Assembly: GCA_003151425.1 (NCBI GenBank)
Contig: PLXO01000120.1
Span: 27,764 to 76,950 of the forward strand
DNA: 49,187 nt
Source of the DNA: Acetobacteraceae bacterium
GTDB taxonomy: Bacteria; Pseudomonadota; Alphaproteobacteria; Acetobacterales; Acetobacteraceae
Direction: 5' to 3'
Below are positions 19,095 through 28,119 of the stretch, piece after piece. Within the stretch, counting starts at the first letter, position 1. The number at the start of each line of letters is the position of its first letter. The translations under genes and the position numbers were made by a program. The notes under the pieces are model-generated. The model ran no database searches. It saw only the letters and a program-made list of their open reading frames with translations, and was not told where the DNA came from.

Positions 19095-19930
19095 GTGCAC
19101 CGCCGATGGTCGATCCGTTCGTTCCGCAGCCCTATCGCGTCGAGCGGGTGCGGCGCGAATTGCGCGACGTCGTGACACTGGAGCTTACCCCGCTTGGCGG
19201 GGAGCGACCGGACTACCAGCCCGGCCAGTTCAACATGCTGTACGCGTTCGGCGTCGGCGAGGTGGCGATCAGCATGAGCGGTGACCCGGCGGCCGGCGGC
19301 GGCTACGTGCACTCCGTGCGCAATGTCGGCGCGGTCAGTGGGGCGATCGCCAAACTTCAAGCCGGGGCGATGGTGGGCGTGCGCGGTCCGTACGGCACGG
19401 CGTGGCCGTGCGAGGCCGCGGTGGGCAGCGACGTGGTGTTCGTGGCCGGCGGGCTCGGCCTCGCGCCGCTGCGGCCGGCGATCTACCATGTGCTGGCACA
19501 TCGCGCGCGGTACGGTCGGGTGATCCTGCTGTATGGCACACGCAGTCCGGCCGATATCCTGTATCGGCACGAGCTGGAGCGGTGGCGGTATCGTCTCGAT
19601 GTCGATATATCTATTACGGTCGACCGGGCCGATACCAGTTGGCGCGGCAATGTCGGGGTGGTGCCCAAGCTGATTGCGCGCGCGGGTTTCGATCCGCACA
19701 ACGCCGTGGCGATGGTTTGTGGGCCGGAGGTGATGATGCGGTTCAGCGCCGTTGCCCTGACCGCGGCCGGACTGGCGCCGGAACACATCTACCTGTCGAT
19801 GGAACGCAACATGAAATGCGCCATCGGCCTGTGCGGGCATTGCCAGTTCGGTCCCGATTTCATCTGCAAGGACGGCCCGGTGATGCGCTACGATCGCATC
19901 GCGCGGATCCTCGCCGTACGGGAGATCTGA
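19091..19930 (+). CDS. [NiFe] hydrogenase FAD/NAD(P)-binding gamma subunit
   Basis: About 279 residues form a ferredoxin-NADP reductase-like module: [12 protein letters not shown] (FAD), [20 protein letters not shown] (NAD(P)-binding), and a C-terminal cysteine cluster [19 protein letters not shown] for a [2Fe-2S] centre as in PyrK/sulfhydrogenase gamma. It exchanges electrons between NAD(P)H and the hydrogenase Fe-S chain. GTG 19091 overlaps the previous stop as GTGA, which favours it; the in-frame ATG 19106 ([15 protein letters not shown]) is the alternative. Confidence 0.88.
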   Translation: MSAPPMVDPFVPQPYRVERVRRELRDVVTLELTPLGGERPDYQPGQFNMLYAFGVGEVAISMSGDPAAGGGYVHSVRNVGAVSGAIAKLQAGAMVGVRGPYGTAWPCEAAVGSDVVFVAGGLGLAPLRPAIYHVLAHRARYGRVILLYGTRSPADILYRHELERWRYRLDVDISITVDRADTSWRGNVGVVPKLIARAGFDPHNAVAMVCGPEVMMRFSAVALTAAGLAPEHIYLSMERNMKCAIGLCGHCQFGPDFICKDGPVMRYDRIARILAVREI

Positions 19931-19954
19931 GATGCGTGCGGGAGATCTGCGATG
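19915..19954 (+). repeat. 20-bp tandem duplication of RBS and start codon
   Basis: CGTACGGGAGATCTGAGATG (19915-19934) is followed directly by CGTGCGGGAGATCTGCGATG (19935-19954), two mismatches in 20. Each copy carries a GGGAGAT ribosome-site-like stretch and an ATG. The first copy also holds the gamma-subunit stop TGA. The first ATG opens only a 9-codon frame that ends within the start of the small-subunit gene; the second ATG starts that gene. Confidence 0.75.
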
Positions 19955-20728
19955 GGCGTGACGCATCGGCCTCGGCTTGCGGTGTGGAAGTTCGCTTCCT
20001 GCGACGGTTGCCAGCTCTCGCTGCTGGATTGCGAGGACGAGCTTCTGGCGGTGGCCGGCGCGGTGGAGATCGCCTATTTCCCCGAAGCGTCCAGCGCGAT
20101 GGCGAAGGGTCCCTATGATCTGTCGCTGGTCGAGGGGTCGATCACGACGGCGCATGACGCGGAACGCATCCACAAGGTGCGCCGGCAGTCGAAGGTCCTG
20201 GTGACGATCGGCGCATGCGCCACCGCCGGCGGCATCCAGGCGTTGCGGAATTTCGCCGATGTGCAGGATTTTGTTGCGGCCGTCTATGCCTCGCCGCAGT
20301 ACATCAAGACGCTGGCGACCTCGACGGCGATCTCGGCGCACGTGAAGGTGGATTTCGAACTGCACGGCTGTCCCATCGACAAGGGGCAGTTGCTGGAGGT
20401 GATGTCGGCGTTCCTGGCCGGGCGCAAGCCGGTGATCGGCGGTCACAGCGTGTGCGTCGAGTGCAAACTGCGTGGCAATGTCTGCGTCATGGTGCAGGGC
20501 ACGCCCTGCCTGGGACCGGTCACGCATGCCGGGTGCGGGGCGATCTGCCCGGCGTATCATCGCGGGTGCTATGGTTGTTTCGGCCCGATGGAGCGACCGA
20601 ACACCGCGGCGCTGGCTGCCGAATGGCTGAAGCTGGGCGCCACGCCGAGAGATCTTCGGCGCGTGTTCCGAACTTACAACGCCGGCGCCGAACCGTTCCG
20701 CAAGGAAAGCGACGCGCATGGCGAATAA
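19952..20728 (+). CDS. [NiFe] hydrogenase small subunit (group 3b-like, delta)
   Basis: The 258-residue product is homologous to the NADH:ubiquinone oxidoreductase 20-kDa/hydrogenase small subunit. The proximal 4Fe-4S cluster ligands are in [15 protein letters not shown] (Cys17, Cys20), [10 protein letters not shown] and [10 protein letters not shown]. Further cysteines ([27 protein letters not shown]) suggest additional clusters as in cytoplasmic group 3 enzymes. No Tat signal is present, consistent with a cytoplasmic complex. It overlaps the large-subunit gene by 11 bp. Confidence 0.9.
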   Translation: MGVTHRPRLAVWKFASCDGCQLSLLDCEDELLAVAGAVEIAYFPEASSAMAKGPYDLSLVEGSITTAHDAERIHKVRRQSKVLVTIGACATAGGIQALRNFADVQDFVAAVYASPQYIKTLATSTAISAHVKVDFELHGCPIDKGQLLEVMSAFLAGRKPVIGGHSVCVECKLRGNVCVMVQGTPCLGPVTHAGCGAICPAYHRGCYGCFGPMERPNTAALAAEWLKLGATPRDLRRVFRTYNAGAEPFRKESDAHGE

Positions 20729-22019
20729 GACCGCGAACAGGACGATCCTGGTCGACTATATCGCGCGCGTCGAAGGCGAGAGCGCACTCGATCTGCGCAT
20801 CCGGGACGGGCGCGTGACCTCGGCGAAGCTGAAGATCTTCGAGCCGCCGCGGCTGTTCGAGGCGTTGCTGCGCGGGCGCGACTTTGCCGAGGCGCCGGAC
20901 ATCACTGCGCGGATCTGCGGCATTTGCCCGGTTGCGTATCAGATGAGCGCGGTGCATGCGATGGAGGATGCGCTCGGTGTGAAGGTCGAGGGGCAGTTGC
21001 GGGCGCTGCGGCGGCTGCTGTACTGCGGCGAGTGGATCGAGAGCCACGCGCTGCATGTGGTGATGCTGCATGCGCCGGATTTCCTGGGCTACCAGGACGG
21101 GATTCAGATGGCGCGCGAGCATGGCGATGCGGTGCGCCGCGGGCTGGCGCTGAAGAAGGCCGGCAATGACCTGATGCGGGTGATTGGCGGGCGGGAGATC
21201 CATCCGGTGAACGTGCGCGTGGGCGGCTTCTACCGCGCGCCGACTCGCGATAAGTTCGCGCCGGTGGTCGAGGCGTTGAAACGGGCGCGCGATCTCGCGG
21301 TGCAAACTGCACACTGGGTGAAGCAATTCCCCTTCCCGGACTACGAGCGCGACTATGAGTTCGTGGCACTGCGCCATCCCGACGAATATCCCTTCAACGA
21401 AGGCCGCATCGTTTCGAATCGCGGCCTGGATATCGCCGTCGCGGAGTACGCCAGCGAATTCGAAGAGCGGCACGTCGCGCATTCGACGGCACTGCAATCG
21501 GTGCTGAAACGGCGGGGCAGCTATCTGGTCGGGCCGCTGGCGCGGTACAATCTCAACTTCGACCGTTTGCCGGCGGACGCGCAGGCATTGGCGCGCGAAT
21601 GCGGGCTTGAACCGGTGTGCCGCAATCCGTTTCAGAGTATTATCGTGCGCGCGGTCGAGCTGGTCTACGCCTGCGACGAGGCATTGCGGATTATCGCGGC
21701 GTACGAGGCACCGGAGGTAGCCAGCGTGCCGCTTGCACTGCGCGCCGGTGTCGGTCATGCGTGCACCGAAGCGCCGCGCGGGATCCTGTATCATCGTTAC
21801 GAGATTGCCGAGGACGGCAGCATCGTCACGGCGCGCATCGTGCCGCCGACCTCGCAGAACCAGCTCAGCATCGAGGAAGATTTGTGCGAAGTGGCGACAC
21901 GCGCGCTGGATCTGTCCGACGATGCGTTGCGGGACCGCTGTGAGCAGACGATCCGGAATTACGATCCCTGCATTTCCTGCTCCTGCCATTTTCTCAGGCT
22001 GGCGGTGCATCGCGAGTGA
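20718..22019 (+). CDS. [NiFe] hydrogenase large subunit (group 3b-like, alpha)
   Basis: The 433-residue catalytic subunit has both Ni-ligand motifs: [16 protein letters not shown] (Cys67, Cys70) and DPCISCSCH (Cys418, Cys421, His424). After the His only FLRLAVHRE (9 residues) remains as the putative C-terminal extension for endoproteolytic maturation. The subunit order beta, cNMP fold, gamma, delta, alpha together with the NAD(P) subunit points to a bidirectional cytoplasmic group 3b hydrogenase. No hypABCDEF genes are in the window. Confidence 0.92.
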   Translation: MANKTANRTILVDYIARVEGESALDLRIRDGRVTSAKLKIFEPPRLFEALLRGRDFAEAPDITARICGICPVAYQMSAVHAMEDALGVKVEGQLRALRRLLYCGEWIESHALHVVMLHAPDFLGYQDGIQMAREHGDAVRRGLALKKAGNDLMRVIGGREIHPVNVRVGGFYRAPTRDKFAPVVEALKRARDLAVQTAHWVKQFPFPDYERDYEFVALRHPDEYPFNEGRIVSNRGLDIAVAEYASEFEERHVAHSTALQSVLKRRGSYLVGPLARYNLNFDRLPADAQALARECGLEPVCRNPFQSIIVRAVELVYACDEALRIIAAYEAPEVASVPLALRAGVGHACTEAPRGILYHRYEIAEDGSIVTARIVPPTSQNQLSIEEDLCEVATRALDLSDDALRDRCEQTIRNYDPCISCSCHFLRLAVHRE

Positions 22020-22104
22020 CGGCGACTGGCACGGCGGCGGGCTTGCAGGGGGCAAGTTGAGCACGATCGCGAACGAGGCCGGGATTGGGAACGGGGACGG
22101 ATCG

Positions 22105-22593
22105 ATGGCCCGGCTGCTGGTCATCGGCATCGGCAATCCGGACCGCGGCGATGACGGGATTGGTCCGCTTGTGGGTCGGCGACTTGCCGGGCACGTGCCG
22201 CCTTGCGTAACAATCGTCGAGCGGAGCGGCGATGCACTGGCGCTGATCGACGACTGGGCCGGGCGGGATGCGGTCATCCTGGTGGATGCGGCGGCGTCGG
22301 GTGGGGAGCCGGGGCGCGTGCATCGCATCGACCTGACGCGGGATACGCTGCCAACCGGGCTGTCGCTGGCCTCGACGCATGCGTTCGGGGTTGCGCAGGC
22401 GGTCGGCCTGGCGCGCACGCTTGGCCTGCTGCCCCGGCGTCTCGTTGCGTATGCGGTCGAAGGCGCCGGATTTGATCCGGGTGCGCCGATCAGCCCGCAG
22501 GTCGCCGCCGTCGTCGATGACGTGGTCGTGCGCGTCGCTGCCGAGGTTTGTCGGTTGCAGCGTGAACTGGCGGAAGGGACGCGGCAGGCGTGA
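22105..22593 (+). CDS. Hydrogenase maturation protease (HycI/HyaD family)
   Basis: The 162-residue protein begins LLVIGIGNPDRGDDGIGPLV, the family signature with the Ni-sensing acidic residue in the RGDDGIG segment. The second acidic ligand is in VILVDAA, and the family His is probably the one in LASTHAFG. It cleaves the C-terminal peptide of the large subunit after Ni insertion. ATG 22105 starts at the conserved beta strand. It is 85 bp downstream of the large-subunit gene and closes the operon. Confidence 0.88.
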   Translation: MARLLVIGIGNPDRGDDGIGPLVGRRLAGHVPPCVTIVERSGDALALIDDWAGRDAVILVDAAASGGEPGRVHRIDLTRDTLPTGLSLASTHAFGVAQAVGLARTLGLLPRRLVAYAVEGAGFDPGAPISPQVAAVVDDVVVRVAAEVCRLQRELAEGTRQA

Positions 22594-22727
22594 GACGGAT
22601 TGACGGCGCGCCGGCCGTACACCGCTCCTGCCCATCCGCGCGGTTGGACCGCATGCGGACCGAATCTTGAACGTAACGACGCCAATGAGCGTCGTGGCGC
22701 GGGCGGCACCCTCACCCGTCTTGCCTC

Positions 22728-22764
22728 GCTCGCCGCCCCCCGGGTCAAGCCCGCGGGGGCGAGC
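22728..22764. terminator. Strong GC hairpin downstream of hydrogenase operon
   Basis: CTCGCC...CCCCCGGG, a TCAAG loop and CCCGCGGGGG...GAG form a long stem in the convergent gap between the hydrogenase protease gene and the yjbR-like gene. There is no T-run on either side, so intrinsic termination is uncertain; it may be a dispersed palindromic repeat. Confidence 0.4.
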
Positions 22765-22833
22765 CTTGGTCCGCTCTTCGCGGCCCAACCCCGCAAGCGG
22801 AACAGATGCACGAAGCGCCCGCCTTCGTTGCGC

Positions 22834-23202
22834 TCAAATGTCGGCATTGCGCGCATGGTGTGACAGGAGCCGCTTGGGTGCGGTCAGTTGGTAGCTGCGT
22901 CGCACGAGGTCGGAAACCTCGTGCCAGTCGACCTCGGCCCCGAGGCGGACTCCGATCCAGCCTTTGTGGCCGACATAGGGGGGACGGAAGAAGCGTGCGG
23001 GGGCGGCCTCGATCAGGATGGTTTGCGCACCGGGCGGGGCTTTGCACCACAGCGACGGTGCGCCGTTGTCGGTGGTGGCCATGACGAAAATCTTGTTGCG
23101 CACACGGAAGGTGGGAATGTCCCAGGTCTCGCGCTCGATCGCCTCGGGCAGGGCGAGGCAGATGGCGCGCAGGCGGGTCAGGGGCGCGGCTTGGCGCTTC
23201 AT
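22834..23202 (-). CDS. MmcQ/YjbR family protein
   Basis: The 122-residue protein shows the YjbR/CyaY-like fold pattern: [59 protein letters not shown] and the C-terminal [10 protein letters not shown]. Such proteins are proposed DNA-binding or general small cytoplasmic proteins of unknown role. Its ATG overlaps the kdsA stop by four bases (23199-23202), so it is translationally coupled to kdsA. It is convergent with the hydrogenase operon. Confidence 0.8.
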   Translation of the reverse strand: MKRQAAPLTRLRAICLALPEAIERETWDIPTFRVRNKIFVMATTDNGAPSLWCKAPPGAQTILIEAAPARFFRPPYVGHKGWIGVRLGAEVDWHEVSDLVRRSYQLTAPKRLLSHHARNADI

Positions 23203-24074
23203 GCGGTCGATTTCGCCAGTTGGTCGAAGGCCTTCAGCCGGGCGATCAGGGCCGGCATCTCGCGCAGCGGGATCATGTTGGGGCCGTCGCTGGGGGCGCG
23301 GTCGGGGTCGGGGTGCGTCTCGATGAACACCGCGGCCACGCCGACCGCCAGCGCGGCGCGGGCCAACACCGGGGCGAACTCGCGCTGGCCGCCGGAGGAG
23401 GTCCCCTGCCCGCCTGGTTGCTGCACCGAGTGCGTCGCGTCGAACACCACCGGGTAGCCGGTGCGCGCCATGATCGGCAGCGCCCGAAAATCGCTGACCA
23501 GCGTGTTGTAGCCGAAGCTGACGCCGCGCTCGCACAGCAGGATGTTGTGGTTGCCGGTGGAGGCGATTTTCGCGGCCACGTTCGCCATGTCCCATGGGGC
23601 GAGGAACTGGCCCTTCTTGACGTTGATGGCGCGGCCGGTGCGGCCGGCGGCGAGCAGCAGGTCGGTCTGGCGGCAGAGGAAGGCGGGGATCTGCAGCACG
23701 TCGACGGCCTGCGCGGCGGGGGCGCATTGGTCTTCGGCATGGACGTCGGTGAGCGTGGGCAGGCCGGTCCGGTCGCGGACTTCGGCGAGGATGGCGAGGC
23801 CTTCGGTCATGCCGACGCCGCGCGCGGCGGTGGTGCTGGTGCGGTTGGCCTTGTCGTAGCTGGATTTGTAGATAACGGGCACGCCGGTGGTGTCGGATAG
23901 CTCGCGGAGCGCGGCGGCGACCTCCAGGGCGTGGGCGCGGGATTCGATCTGGCAGGGGCCGGCGATCAGGGTGAACGGCAGGTGGTTGGCGATGGCGATC
24001 TGGCCCACGTGGACCACGTGTTCCCCGGGGCGTTCCCCGGAGCGTTCCCCGGAGCGTTGCTGGGTGTCCTGCAT
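23199..24074 (-). CDS. kdsA: 3-deoxy-8-phosphooctulonate synthase (KDO-8-P synthase)
   Basis: The 291-residue protein condenses PEP with arabinose-5-phosphate to make KDO-8-P for LPS inner core and lipid A assembly. Motifs are [51 protein letters not shown] and a late [18 protein letters not shown]. The Cys in GPCQIES marks the metal-dependent class (the metal-independent enzyme has Asn). ATG 24074 is used; the N-terminus contains a three-fold SGE/PGE repeat encoded by 12-bp tandem repeats. Its presence implies a Gram-negative envelope. Confidence 0.93.
   Translation of the reverse strand: MQDTQQRSGERSGERPGEHVVHVGQIAIANHLPFTLIAGPCQIESRAHALEVAAALRELSDTTGVPVIYKSSYDKANRTSTTAARGVGMTEGLAILAEVRDRTGLPTLTDVHAEDQCAPAAQAVDVLQIPAFLCRQTDLLLAAGRTGRAINVKKGQFLAPWDMANVAAKIASTGNHNILLCERGVSFGYNTLVSDFRALPIMARTGYPVVFDATHSVQQPGGQGTSSGGQREFAPVLARAALAVGVAAVFIETHPDPDRAPSDGPNMIPLREMPALIARLKAFDQLAKSTA
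24020..24055. repeat. Three 12-bp tandem repeats within kdsA 5' end
   Basis: GTTCCCCGGGGC, GTTCCCCGGAGC and GTTCCCCGGAGC follow in direct succession. They encode the RSGE/RPGE-like iteration near the KdsA N-terminus, upstream of the catalytic barrel, so copy number can vary by multiples of four codons without breaking the frame. Confidence 0.75.
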
Positions 24075-24203
24075 CGTTTGGTCCCTGTTGCCGCGCCGAC
24101 GTATACCGCGGTTGCCGGTCACCGCCCATCGCGCCGCTCGGTTCTCCCGATTCCCCTGCGCCGGCCCTGGCGAGGGCGCGCCAGCCGGCCTATGTGCGGC
24201 GGT

Positions 24204-25274
24204 ATGCCGGATGGGGCACCCAGCGATGCGCGAACCTTGCGGACGGCCGATGCACTGGTTGCGGCCGGCCTGATCGCGCCTGCCGCGCGCGCCGCCGCGG
24301 CTGACGTGGCGCGGCGCTATGCCGTGGCGATCACGCCGGCGATGCGGGCGCTGATTGCCCCTGGCGTGGCCGCTGGGAGCGCGCCTCCCGACGATCCGAT
24401 CGGGCTTCAGTTCCTGCCCGACCCGGCGGAGCTGGTCACCGCGCCGCACGAGAGCCTCGACCCGATCGGCGACGAGGCGCTGTCGCCGATCAAGGGCGTG
24501 GTGCACCGCTATGCGGACCGTGCCCTGCTGAAGCCGCTGCTGGCCTGTCCGGTCTACTGCCGCTTCTGCTTTCGTCGCGCGCAGGTCGGGCCGGATGGCG
24601 GGCTTCTGAGCGCGGCCGAGCTGGATGCCGCGTATGACTGGCTGCGCGCGCGCCCGGCAATCCGCGAGGTGATCCTGACCGGGGGCGATCCGCTGATGCT
24701 GTCGCCGCGCCGGCTGGGCGAGATCGTGGCGGCGCTGTCGGCAATTCCGCACGTCGAGCTCCTGCGCGTGCACACCCGCGTGCCGGTGGCCGATCCGGGG
24801 CTGCTGACCGAGGCGCTGGCCGACGCGCTGGCGACAGAGAAGCCGTTGTGGCTGGTGGTGCACGCCAACCACGCGCGCGAGTTCACGCGGGCCGCCCGCG
24901 CGGCATTGCGCAGGGTGCTGGCGCGCGGCATTCCGCTGCTCGGCCAGTCGGTGCTGCTGCGCGGGGTGAACGACAGCGAGGCGGCGCTGGAGGCACTGTT
25001 CCGCGCCATGCTGGGCGCGCGGGTGAAGCCTTACTACCTCCACCAGCTCGACCCGGCCCCTGGCACGGCGCGGTTCCACGTGCCGATCGAGGAGGGGCGG
25101 CGGTTGCTGGCGGCGCTGCGCGGGCGGGTGACCGGGTTGGCGTGGCCGACCTATGTGCTGGATATCCCGGGCGGGCACGGGAAAGTGCCGATCGGGCCGG
25201 TGTATCTGGAGGCCGATGGTCAGGTGCGCGATCCGGCGGGGCGGCGGCACGCCGTGCCGGTGCCGCTGGCCTGA
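24204..25274 (+). CDS. Lysine-2,3-aminomutase family radical SAM protein (KamA/EpmB-like)
   Basis: About 356 residues. The radical SAM cluster motif is [11 protein letters not shown] (Cx3Cx2C); [16 protein letters not shown] binds SAM, and [20 protein letters not shown] and [19 protein letters not shown] are characteristic of lysine 2,3-aminomutases. The C-terminal [15 protein letters not shown] is the KamA metal-binding region. The length suits EpmB, which acts on elongation factor P, or a short KamA. No epmA or efp is visible, so the choice stays open. ATG 24204 is used; ATG 24192 is possible. Confidence 0.85.
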   Translation: MPDGAPSDARTLRTADALVAAGLIAPAARAAAADVARRYAVAITPAMRALIAPGVAAGSAPPDDPIGLQFLPDPAELVTAPHESLDPIGDEALSPIKGVVHRYADRALLKPLLACPVYCRFCFRRAQVGPDGGLLSAAELDAAYDWLRARPAIREVILTGGDPLMLSPRRLGEIVAALSAIPHVELLRVHTRVPVADPGLLTEALADALATEKPLWLVVHANHAREFTRAARAALRRVLARGIPLLGQSVLLRGVNDSEAALEALFRAMLGARVKPYYLHQLDPAPGTARFHVPIEEGRRLLAALRGRVTGLAWPTYVLDIPGGHGKVPIGPVYLEADGQVRDPAGRRHAVPVPLA

Positions 25275-25476
25275 GCGCGGGCCGTGCGGCGCCGCTCGAC
25301 GCCAGGTGCCGCTCCGCATCACCGCGGGACACGCCTGGTGGCCGGCTCGGCATGCAGTCGTTACTGCGCCGCCGCGCATTCCCACCCAACCATCACGGCC
25401 AGGCCAGATCCGGCACCGGCTCGTAGCCCCACCGGCGGCTCTCACCACCGGGTCATAGCCCGGTGGCAGGCTATGC

Positions 25477-26135
25477 ATGGCATTGGCGCGCGATTTGTCG
25501 GACCGCCTGGGCGAGCACCCGTCGCCCGCCCCCCACCCGCGGCTGCATCCGCAACCCGGCGCCACCGACCGTTCTCACGTTGCAGGGCATTGCTGCGCGA
25601 TTTGTCGGACCGCCCCCCCGGGCGAGTGTCCGTCGGCGCCCCCACCCGCGGCTGCATCCGCAACCCGGCTCCACCGATGGTTCTCACGTTGCATGGCATT
25701 GCTGCGCGATTTGTCGGACCGCCCCCGGGCGAGTGTCCGTCGGCGCCCCCCACCCGCGGCTGCATCCGCAACCCGGCCCCACCGGCGGTTCTCATGTTGC
25801 ATAGCGTTGCTGCGCGATTTGTCGGACCGCCCCTCGGGCGAGTGTCCGTCGGCGCCCCCACCCCCGGCTGCATCCGCACCCCGGCTCCGCCGATGGTTCT
25901 CACGTTGCATGGCATTGCTGCGCGATTTGTCGGACCGCCGGGACGAGTGTCCGTCGGCGCCCCCCACCCGCGGCTGCATCCGCAGCCCGGCCCCACCGGC
26001 GGTTCTCACGTCGCATGGCATTGCTGCGCGATTTGTCGGACCGCCGCGGGACGAGTGTCCGTCGGCGCCCCCCCGCCCGCGGCTGCATCCGCAGCCCGGC
26101 CCCACCGGCGGTTCTCACGTTGCATGGCATTGCTA
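25477..26135. repeat. Array of six ~108-bp tandem repeats
   Basis: The phrase GCGCGATTTGTCGGACCG recurs with GATTTG beginning at 25492, 25599, 25708, 25816, 25924 and 26030 (spacings 107, 109, 108, 108, 106), and a seventh partial copy ends at ~26135. Each unit then has GGCGAGTGTCCGTCGGCGCC (shorter or altered in some copies), CCCGCGGCTGCATCCGC and GGTTCTCACGTTGCATGG. The first copy is the most diverged. Units lack stop codons on both strands, so long open frames cover the array in several frames; I regard these as incidental. GCGGCTGCATCCGC is a near-palindrome within each unit. Confidence 0.9.
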
Positions 26136-26630
26136 TTCGTCAACGTCCCGGAAGACCTGCGCCAGCCCGGCAGGCCGAGGCGTTGACGAGCTTGTCGGCG
26201 CGGAGGTCGAGGAGCTTGGCTCGTAGTCGTCATTCATCGCCCAGACCGCCATACTGATTTCGTTTTCAGTCCGCTTCATTACCGACGAATAATCAGCGCG
26301 ATCTGACAATGCCTCGACAAACAGACCGATGGACTCACGGAACGACTCGAAATGGTCCTCTGGAGGATAATCCTTCGACCACCCGTCCCGCAGGCTGCCG
26401 ACGTAGCGGTCCGGATGCTGCAGCACACGAACTTCGACGTCCGTCAGGATCAAGGCCTTCTCTTCGTCTGTCAGTACTGCACCCAGATCGGGATCATTGA
26501 GGAAGCTGGCGTCAGCGTCGGCGATGGCCGCGCGGCGGACCGGCTGGACGAAATTCAGGCGCACCTGTTCTGGCAGCAAGCCCTGCTCGTGAAGCGTCGC
26601 CAGCAGGCTCGCATCCGTGTCGTCCTTCAT
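26133..26630 (-). CDS. Hypothetical acidic protein, possibly the C-terminal part of a larger gene
   Basis: I do not recognise this 165-residue protein with confidence. From ATG 26630 it reads as a helical, acidic polypeptide (LLATLHEQGLLPEQVRLNF, TDEEKALILTDVEVRVLQH, DYPPEDHFESFRESIG) with a short Ser/Thr tail (PSSSTSAPTSSSTP). The style resembles C-terminal segments of large STAND-type or restriction-associated NTPases, so it could be a stub left after deletion; that is a weak inference. Its stop lies at the inner edge of the 108-bp repeat array, and base use is less GC-biased than in its neighbours. The start is uncertain (26720 possible). Confidence 0.45.
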   Translation of the reverse strand: MKDDTDASLLATLHEQGLLPEQVRLNFVQPVRRAAIADADASFLNDPDLGAVLTDEEKALILTDVEVRVLQHPDRYVGSLRDGWSKDYPPEDHFESFRESIGLFVEALSDRADYSSVMKRTENEISMAVWAMNDDYEPSSSTSAPTSSSTPRPAGLAQVFRDVDE

Positions 26631-26716
26631 CGGGGTGGCGATGGCAACCGTCGAATGATGGGACACAACGCACGCAGCTCCGCAAGAAAATCCGCCTCCG
26701 GGGCTCCAGTCGGAAA

Positions 26717-27454
26717 TCAATGGCGCAGGATCTTGCCGATGAATTCTTGCGCTCGGGCTGTTTGTGGGCGCTCGAACAAATCCGCTGGCGCGCCTTCCTC
26801 GACGACTAACCCATCCGCCATCAGCACGATCTTGGTCGACAACTCGCGCACGAACGACATCTCATGCGAGACGATCAGCATGGTCATGCCGTCAGCCGCG
26901 AGCAGGCGGATCGTGTCCAGCACGTCGTTGACCAGTTCGGGGTCGAGCGCTGAGGTGACTTCGTCAAGGAGCAGGAATTCGGGGCGCAGCGCGAGTGCCC
27001 GGGCGATGGCGACCCGCTGCTGCTGGCCGCCGGACAGCTCGTCCGGATAGGCACGCAGCTTGTCGGCGAGGCCGACTTTGCGGAGCAGCGCCTGCGCCTC
27101 CTCCTCGACCTCCTGCCGCTTCCGGCCTTTTATTTTCACAGGGGCAATGGTTACATTGTCCAATACGGTCATGTTCTGGAACAGGTTATATTGCTGGAAA
27201 ACTATGGCGCAACGATTTCGCAGGACGTGAATATCGCGCTTGCTCGCGTAGTCGATCCGGCGCCCTTCCACTACCACCTCGCCGCTATCCGGGCGCAGCA
27301 GCCCCACCAGCACACGCAACAGCGTGCTCTTGCCCGAGCCGGACGGGCCGATCACGCTTACGATCTCTGCGGTGCCTACAGAGAGCGTGATCCCCTTCAG
27401 CACGGGACGGCTAGCGTAGGAAGCCCTTAGGTCAGTGATGGCGAGGGCGGGCAA
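26717..27454 (-). CDS. Polar amino acid ABC transporter ATP-binding protein (GlnQ/HisP type)
   Basis: The 245-residue ATPase has Walker A GPSGSGKSTLL, the Q-loop FQQYNLFQNM, the signature LSGGQQQRVAIARAL, Walker B FLLLDEVTSALDPE and H-loop IVSHEM, diagnostic of the polar-amino-acid uptake (PAAT) subfamily. It overlaps the upstream permease gene by 23 bp. It is the last gene of a long operon that starts at 35070 with oxidase subunits, so the imported solute is likely the oxidase substrate. Confidence 0.93.
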   Translation of the reverse strand: MPALAITDLRASYASRPVLKGITLSVGTAEIVSVIGPSGSGKSTLLRVLVGLLRPDSGEVVVEGRRIDYASKRDIHVLRNRCAIVFQQYNLFQNMTVLDNVTIAPVKIKGRKRQEVEEEAQALLRKVGLADKLRAYPDELSGGQQQRVAIARALALRPEFLLLDEVTSALDPELVNDVLDTIRLLAADGMTMLIVSHEMSFVRELSTKIVLMADGLVVEEGAPADLFERPQTARAQEFIGKILRH

Positions 27455-28118
27455 GGCTCACCTCCATGCGCTGCCCGAGCCGCATGAGCGGGTAGGATAG
27501 CGCGAAATACAGCACCAGGATCGTGCCGAAGGACAGCACTGGGGAGAAGCCTCGGTTGTTGAGCACCTTGCCAGCATAGGTCAGTTCCACGACGCCGATC
27601 TGGGACGCAAGGGCGGAGTCCTTCAGGAACAACAGAAAAAAGGCGAAGGCGGGCGGCAGCATAACCAGCCATGCTTGCGGCACCACCACCAGCCGCAGCG
27701 TCTGCAGCAAGGTGAAATTGGAGACCGCGGCACTGTCCCACTGGTTTGGATGAACGGAATCCAATCCCGCCCGCACAATCTCCGAGATATAGGCGGTGGC
27801 GATCAGGCAGACGCTGGTGCTTGCAATCGCGAACAACGAAACGTTCAGCCCGGCAACCTGGGCGCCGTAGAACACGAGCAGCAATGTTACCAGGAACGGG
27901 ATGCGCCGGAACAGCTCGACCAGCACGATCAAAGACAGGCGAAGCGGGGCCGCAGCGCGCGCCTGTGTGCGGCGCAGCACGGCGATAACGAAGCCCAGGA
28001 TCAGCCCAACGCCGCAGCCGATCGCGGTCAGCGCGAAGGTGCTGGCGAGCGCGCTCACCAGGAACAGGGCGTTATAGTAGGTGAAGAACGACGGAAGCTG
28101 GGCGAGCAGGTGTCCCAT
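27432..28118 (-). CDS. Polar amino acid ABC transporter permease
   Basis: The 228-residue inner-membrane protein has about five hydrophobic segments and the EAA-loop region AYISEIVRAGLDSVHPNQWD followed by AAVSNFTLLQTLRLVVVPQA, typical of HisM/GlnP-type permeases. It pairs with the second permease gene one base upstream (stop 28120, start 28118) to form the heterodimeric channel. Confidence 0.92.
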   Translation of the reverse strand: MGHLLAQLPSFFTYYNALFLVSALASTFALTAIGCGVGLILGFVIAVLRRTQARAAAPLRLSLIVLVELFRRIPFLVTLLLVFYGAQVAGLNVSLFAIASTSVCLIATAYISEIVRAGLDSVHPNQWDSAAVSNFTLLQTLRLVVVPQAWLVMLPPAFAFFLLFLKDSALASQIGVVELTYAGKVLNNRGFSPVLSFGTILVLYFALSYPLMRLGQRMEVSLARPRHH

Positions 28119-28119
28119 C

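Noticed and set aside
20520-22856. 778-residue frame antisense to the hydrogenase large subunit
   Set aside because: Low-complexity shadow of a firmly identified gene.
25477-26135. The tandem array as a CRISPR
   Set aside because: Units are contiguous near-identical 108-mers; there are no short direct repeats separated by unique spacers and no cas genes nearby.
25284-26226. Long repetitive open frames over the 108-bp array (both strands) as a repeat protein
   Set aside because: Several frames are open at once, unit lengths vary between 106 and 109 (frame not kept), and no start with a ribosome site was found.
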